A model generated the notes under the pieces. The model was not told where the DNA came from, ran no database searches, and was given only the letters and a program-made list of their open reading frames with translations. The position numbers were made by a program, and so were the translations under genes. A DNA stretch of 64,000 bases from Pseudoduganella rivuli (GTDB lineage Bacteria; Pseudomonadota; Gammaproteobacteria; Burkholderiales; Burkholderiaceae_D), in the NCBI RefSeq assembly GCF_009674485.1, contig NZ_WKJJ01000015.1, positions 124,001-188,000 of the forward strand. Reading direction: 5' to 3'. Shown here one piece after another: positions 62,810 to 64,000 of the stretch; within the stretch, counting starts at the first letter, position 1, and each line of letters begins with the position of its first letter.

Positions 62810-64000
62810 ATGAAACTAACATATCAACAATAATCAAATTGTTTATTTTCAGAGGCCACGCTCCAGAAGCCATGCTGATCCTTCTTATAGTATTAGCTGC
62901 TTTGGGACTGTTTTTGCTCGCCAAAACCACATTAACTTCTCCGGAGTTGAAAATGGAAATCACCCGCTGGGTTCAATTAGGCCTCTACATGGGTGCAGTA
63001 TTAGTTATCGGGTTCTTAGTCGTTGCTGCACACGCCAGAGGAAAAGAAAAGCAGGCGCAGGAACGCCATAAGATTTTGCAAGCAGAGCTGATGCGGCAGC
63101 AGAAGTTCATCGCCAATAATGAGAAAGAGCAGCGAGAATATGTACTAGAAGTGATCAGCCTTGGCATAACACTGGACAAGCACCGGCAGGGAAAAGTATG
63201 GGAAGCGCTTCAAAAAGGAAGCCCATACACCAGCATTCGCGAAACTGATCCCAAGAAGTATGCATGGAGGGACACCGATAAGATAGGCATCAGTGGTGGT
63301 CGGTTGCTGGACGCTTTTGAAAATGCAGCAAAAAAAACCCCGATGTATTGGGGCCTACCATCGTTCTATGCCAGCGCGCCCTCTTTTACACCGCCAACAG
63401 ATCCAGTGATGGGTCTCGCGGGAAGTACGCAAGGCACGGGACTGTCATTTCATCTATGGGTCAACGGTGCATGGAAGCTCGCCGAACGGCCGGACCGCCT
63501 GTTAGAGCAAGTATTTAGTTTTTTTGACGAGCATCCAGATGTGCCATTCGTCGTGGTGGCCGCAGATGAAAGCTATTCGTATCGGGACCAGTCTCTGCCG
63601 CCTGGCACTCCAAGCCTGGTAAAAAACGGCTACTACGTTCCTGCGATGCCCGATGCGGCAGCAGTCTTTGCTCTGGCCCGTCGAGAACGAGTCGAGCCGC
63701 TACGTCCCTACGATTGGATTGACCTTGACGATAATTTCCTACAGTGGGAATTTCGGCAGATGTATTACGCCTTGATGGCATCCATTCCGACCAAATCGAA
63801 ATACGGCGATGGAACATCCATTGCACGTCCTCCCACTATCACGGAATGGATTCCAGCCGCCGCCGCCTTTGCAAAAACTCGGGAAGCACATCCAGAAGGT
63901 CATGATGAATTCCTTAACAAGACACTGGCCTACCGGAACAAGCCCCCGAAAACATGGAAACCTACTCCCTGGTTCCCAATTCCCTGGACTTACGATCAGC
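62806..64000 (+). CDS. DUF2875-type membrane protein, probable effector adaptor (3' end outside window)
   Basis: At least 398 residues, cut by the window edge. Two membrane segments (about residues 21-38 and 58-76; MLILLIVLAALGLFLLA, LGLYMGAVLVIGFLVVA) are followed by a coiled segment and a globular domain (TPMYWGLPSFYASAPSF, TQGTGLSFHLWVNGAWKL, DEHPDVPFVVVAADESYSYR) matching DUF2875. In P. aeruginosa the DUF2875 protein Tla3 carries Tle3 to its VgrG. ATGA overlap with the lipase gene. Visibly A+T-rich. Confidence 0.8.
   Translation, partial: MNETNISTIIKLFIFRGHAPEAMLILLIVLAALGLFLLAKTTLTSPELKMEITRWVQLGLYMGAVLVIGFLVVAAHARGKEKQAQERHKILQAELMRQQKFIANNEKEQREYVLEVISLGITLDKHRQGKVWEALQKGSPYTSIRETDPKKYAWRDTDKIGISGGRLLDAFENAAKKTPMYWGLPSFYASAPSFTPPTDPVMGLAGSTQGTGLSFHLWVNGAWKLAERPDRLLEQVFSFFDEHPDVPFVVVAADESYSYRDQSLPPGTPSLVKNGYYVPAMPDAAAVFALARRERVEPLRPYDWIDLDDNFLQWEFRQMYYALMASIPTKSKYGDGTSIARPPTITEWIPAAAAFAKTREAHPEGHDEFLNKTLAYRNKPPKTWKPTPWFPIPWTYDQ

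Overview
The window looks like chromosomal DNA from a high-GC betaproteobacterium, most likely of the Oxalobacteraceae (Janthinobacterium/Massilia/Duganella type). This rests on the gene families and on local gene order: a PilS-PilR-AmpD cluster beside a PP0621-type small protein and a YpjD/CcsA-like protein near ffh, DUF1841, Neisseria-type porins, and lysine/alanine-rich histone H1-like proteins. No rRNA, tRNA, CRISPR array, insertion sequence or prophage was seen.

Layout. 1-1.8 kb: a repetitive H1-like gene running off the left edge and a non-coding stretch with an orphan promoter and terminator. 1.8-6.1 kb: class I ribonucleotide reductase nrdA-nrdB behind two NrdR boxes. 6.1-13.8 kb: a minus-strand run ypjD-like/PP0621/pilS/pilR/ampD, preceded by a NitT/TauT-type ABC transporter. 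13.9-25.9 kb: mostly housekeeping genes: ffh, a SWIB protein, a lytic transglycosylase coupled to proS, rppH, DUF1841, two small cytochromes c, a MoxR ATPase/GNAT/VWA set, a sigma factor with a membrane partner, and a serine beta-lactamase-family hydrolase. 25.9-36.2 kb: a type VI secretion (T6SS) segment with tssF-tssG-vgrG-phospholipase D effector-Sel1 lipoprotein-PAAR on the minus strand and tssK divergent. 36.2-44.4 kb: the complete kdp potassium system (a 30-codon ORF, kdpF, A, B, C, D, E). 44.5-46.7 kb: a periplasmic hypothetical, a degenerate ParA-like protein and a degenerate response regulator. 46.8-51.3 kb: topoisomerase IV (parE, parC). 51.4-56.9 kb: a diguanylate cyclase coupled to a PhnD-like binding protein, facing a porin/histidine kinase pair. 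57-64 kb: a secreted Ala/Lys-rich protein and a second T6SS module (vgrG, Tle3-like lipase, DUF2875 protein cut by the right edge).

How the parts fit. The T6SS genes supply three baseplate proteins, two VgrG spikes, one PAAR tip and two antibacterial lipase-type effectors; the sheath, tube, membrane complex and ClpV are not here and must lie elsewhere. The two effectors appear to use different loading routes: a transthyretin-like VgrG extension for the phospholipase D, and a DUF2875 adaptor for the lipase.

Most notable: the kdp operon and the degenerate ParA gene 1.3 kb away share a promoter layout (GTTTAC, exactly 41 bp, GATAAG, with a second TAC half-site 11 bp further upstream), which suggests KdpE controls both. 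Other points are a LexA-like box over the parE promoter, a candidate small RNA upstream of the H1-like gene, and an unlisted 30-residue membrane peptide translationally coupled to kdpF.
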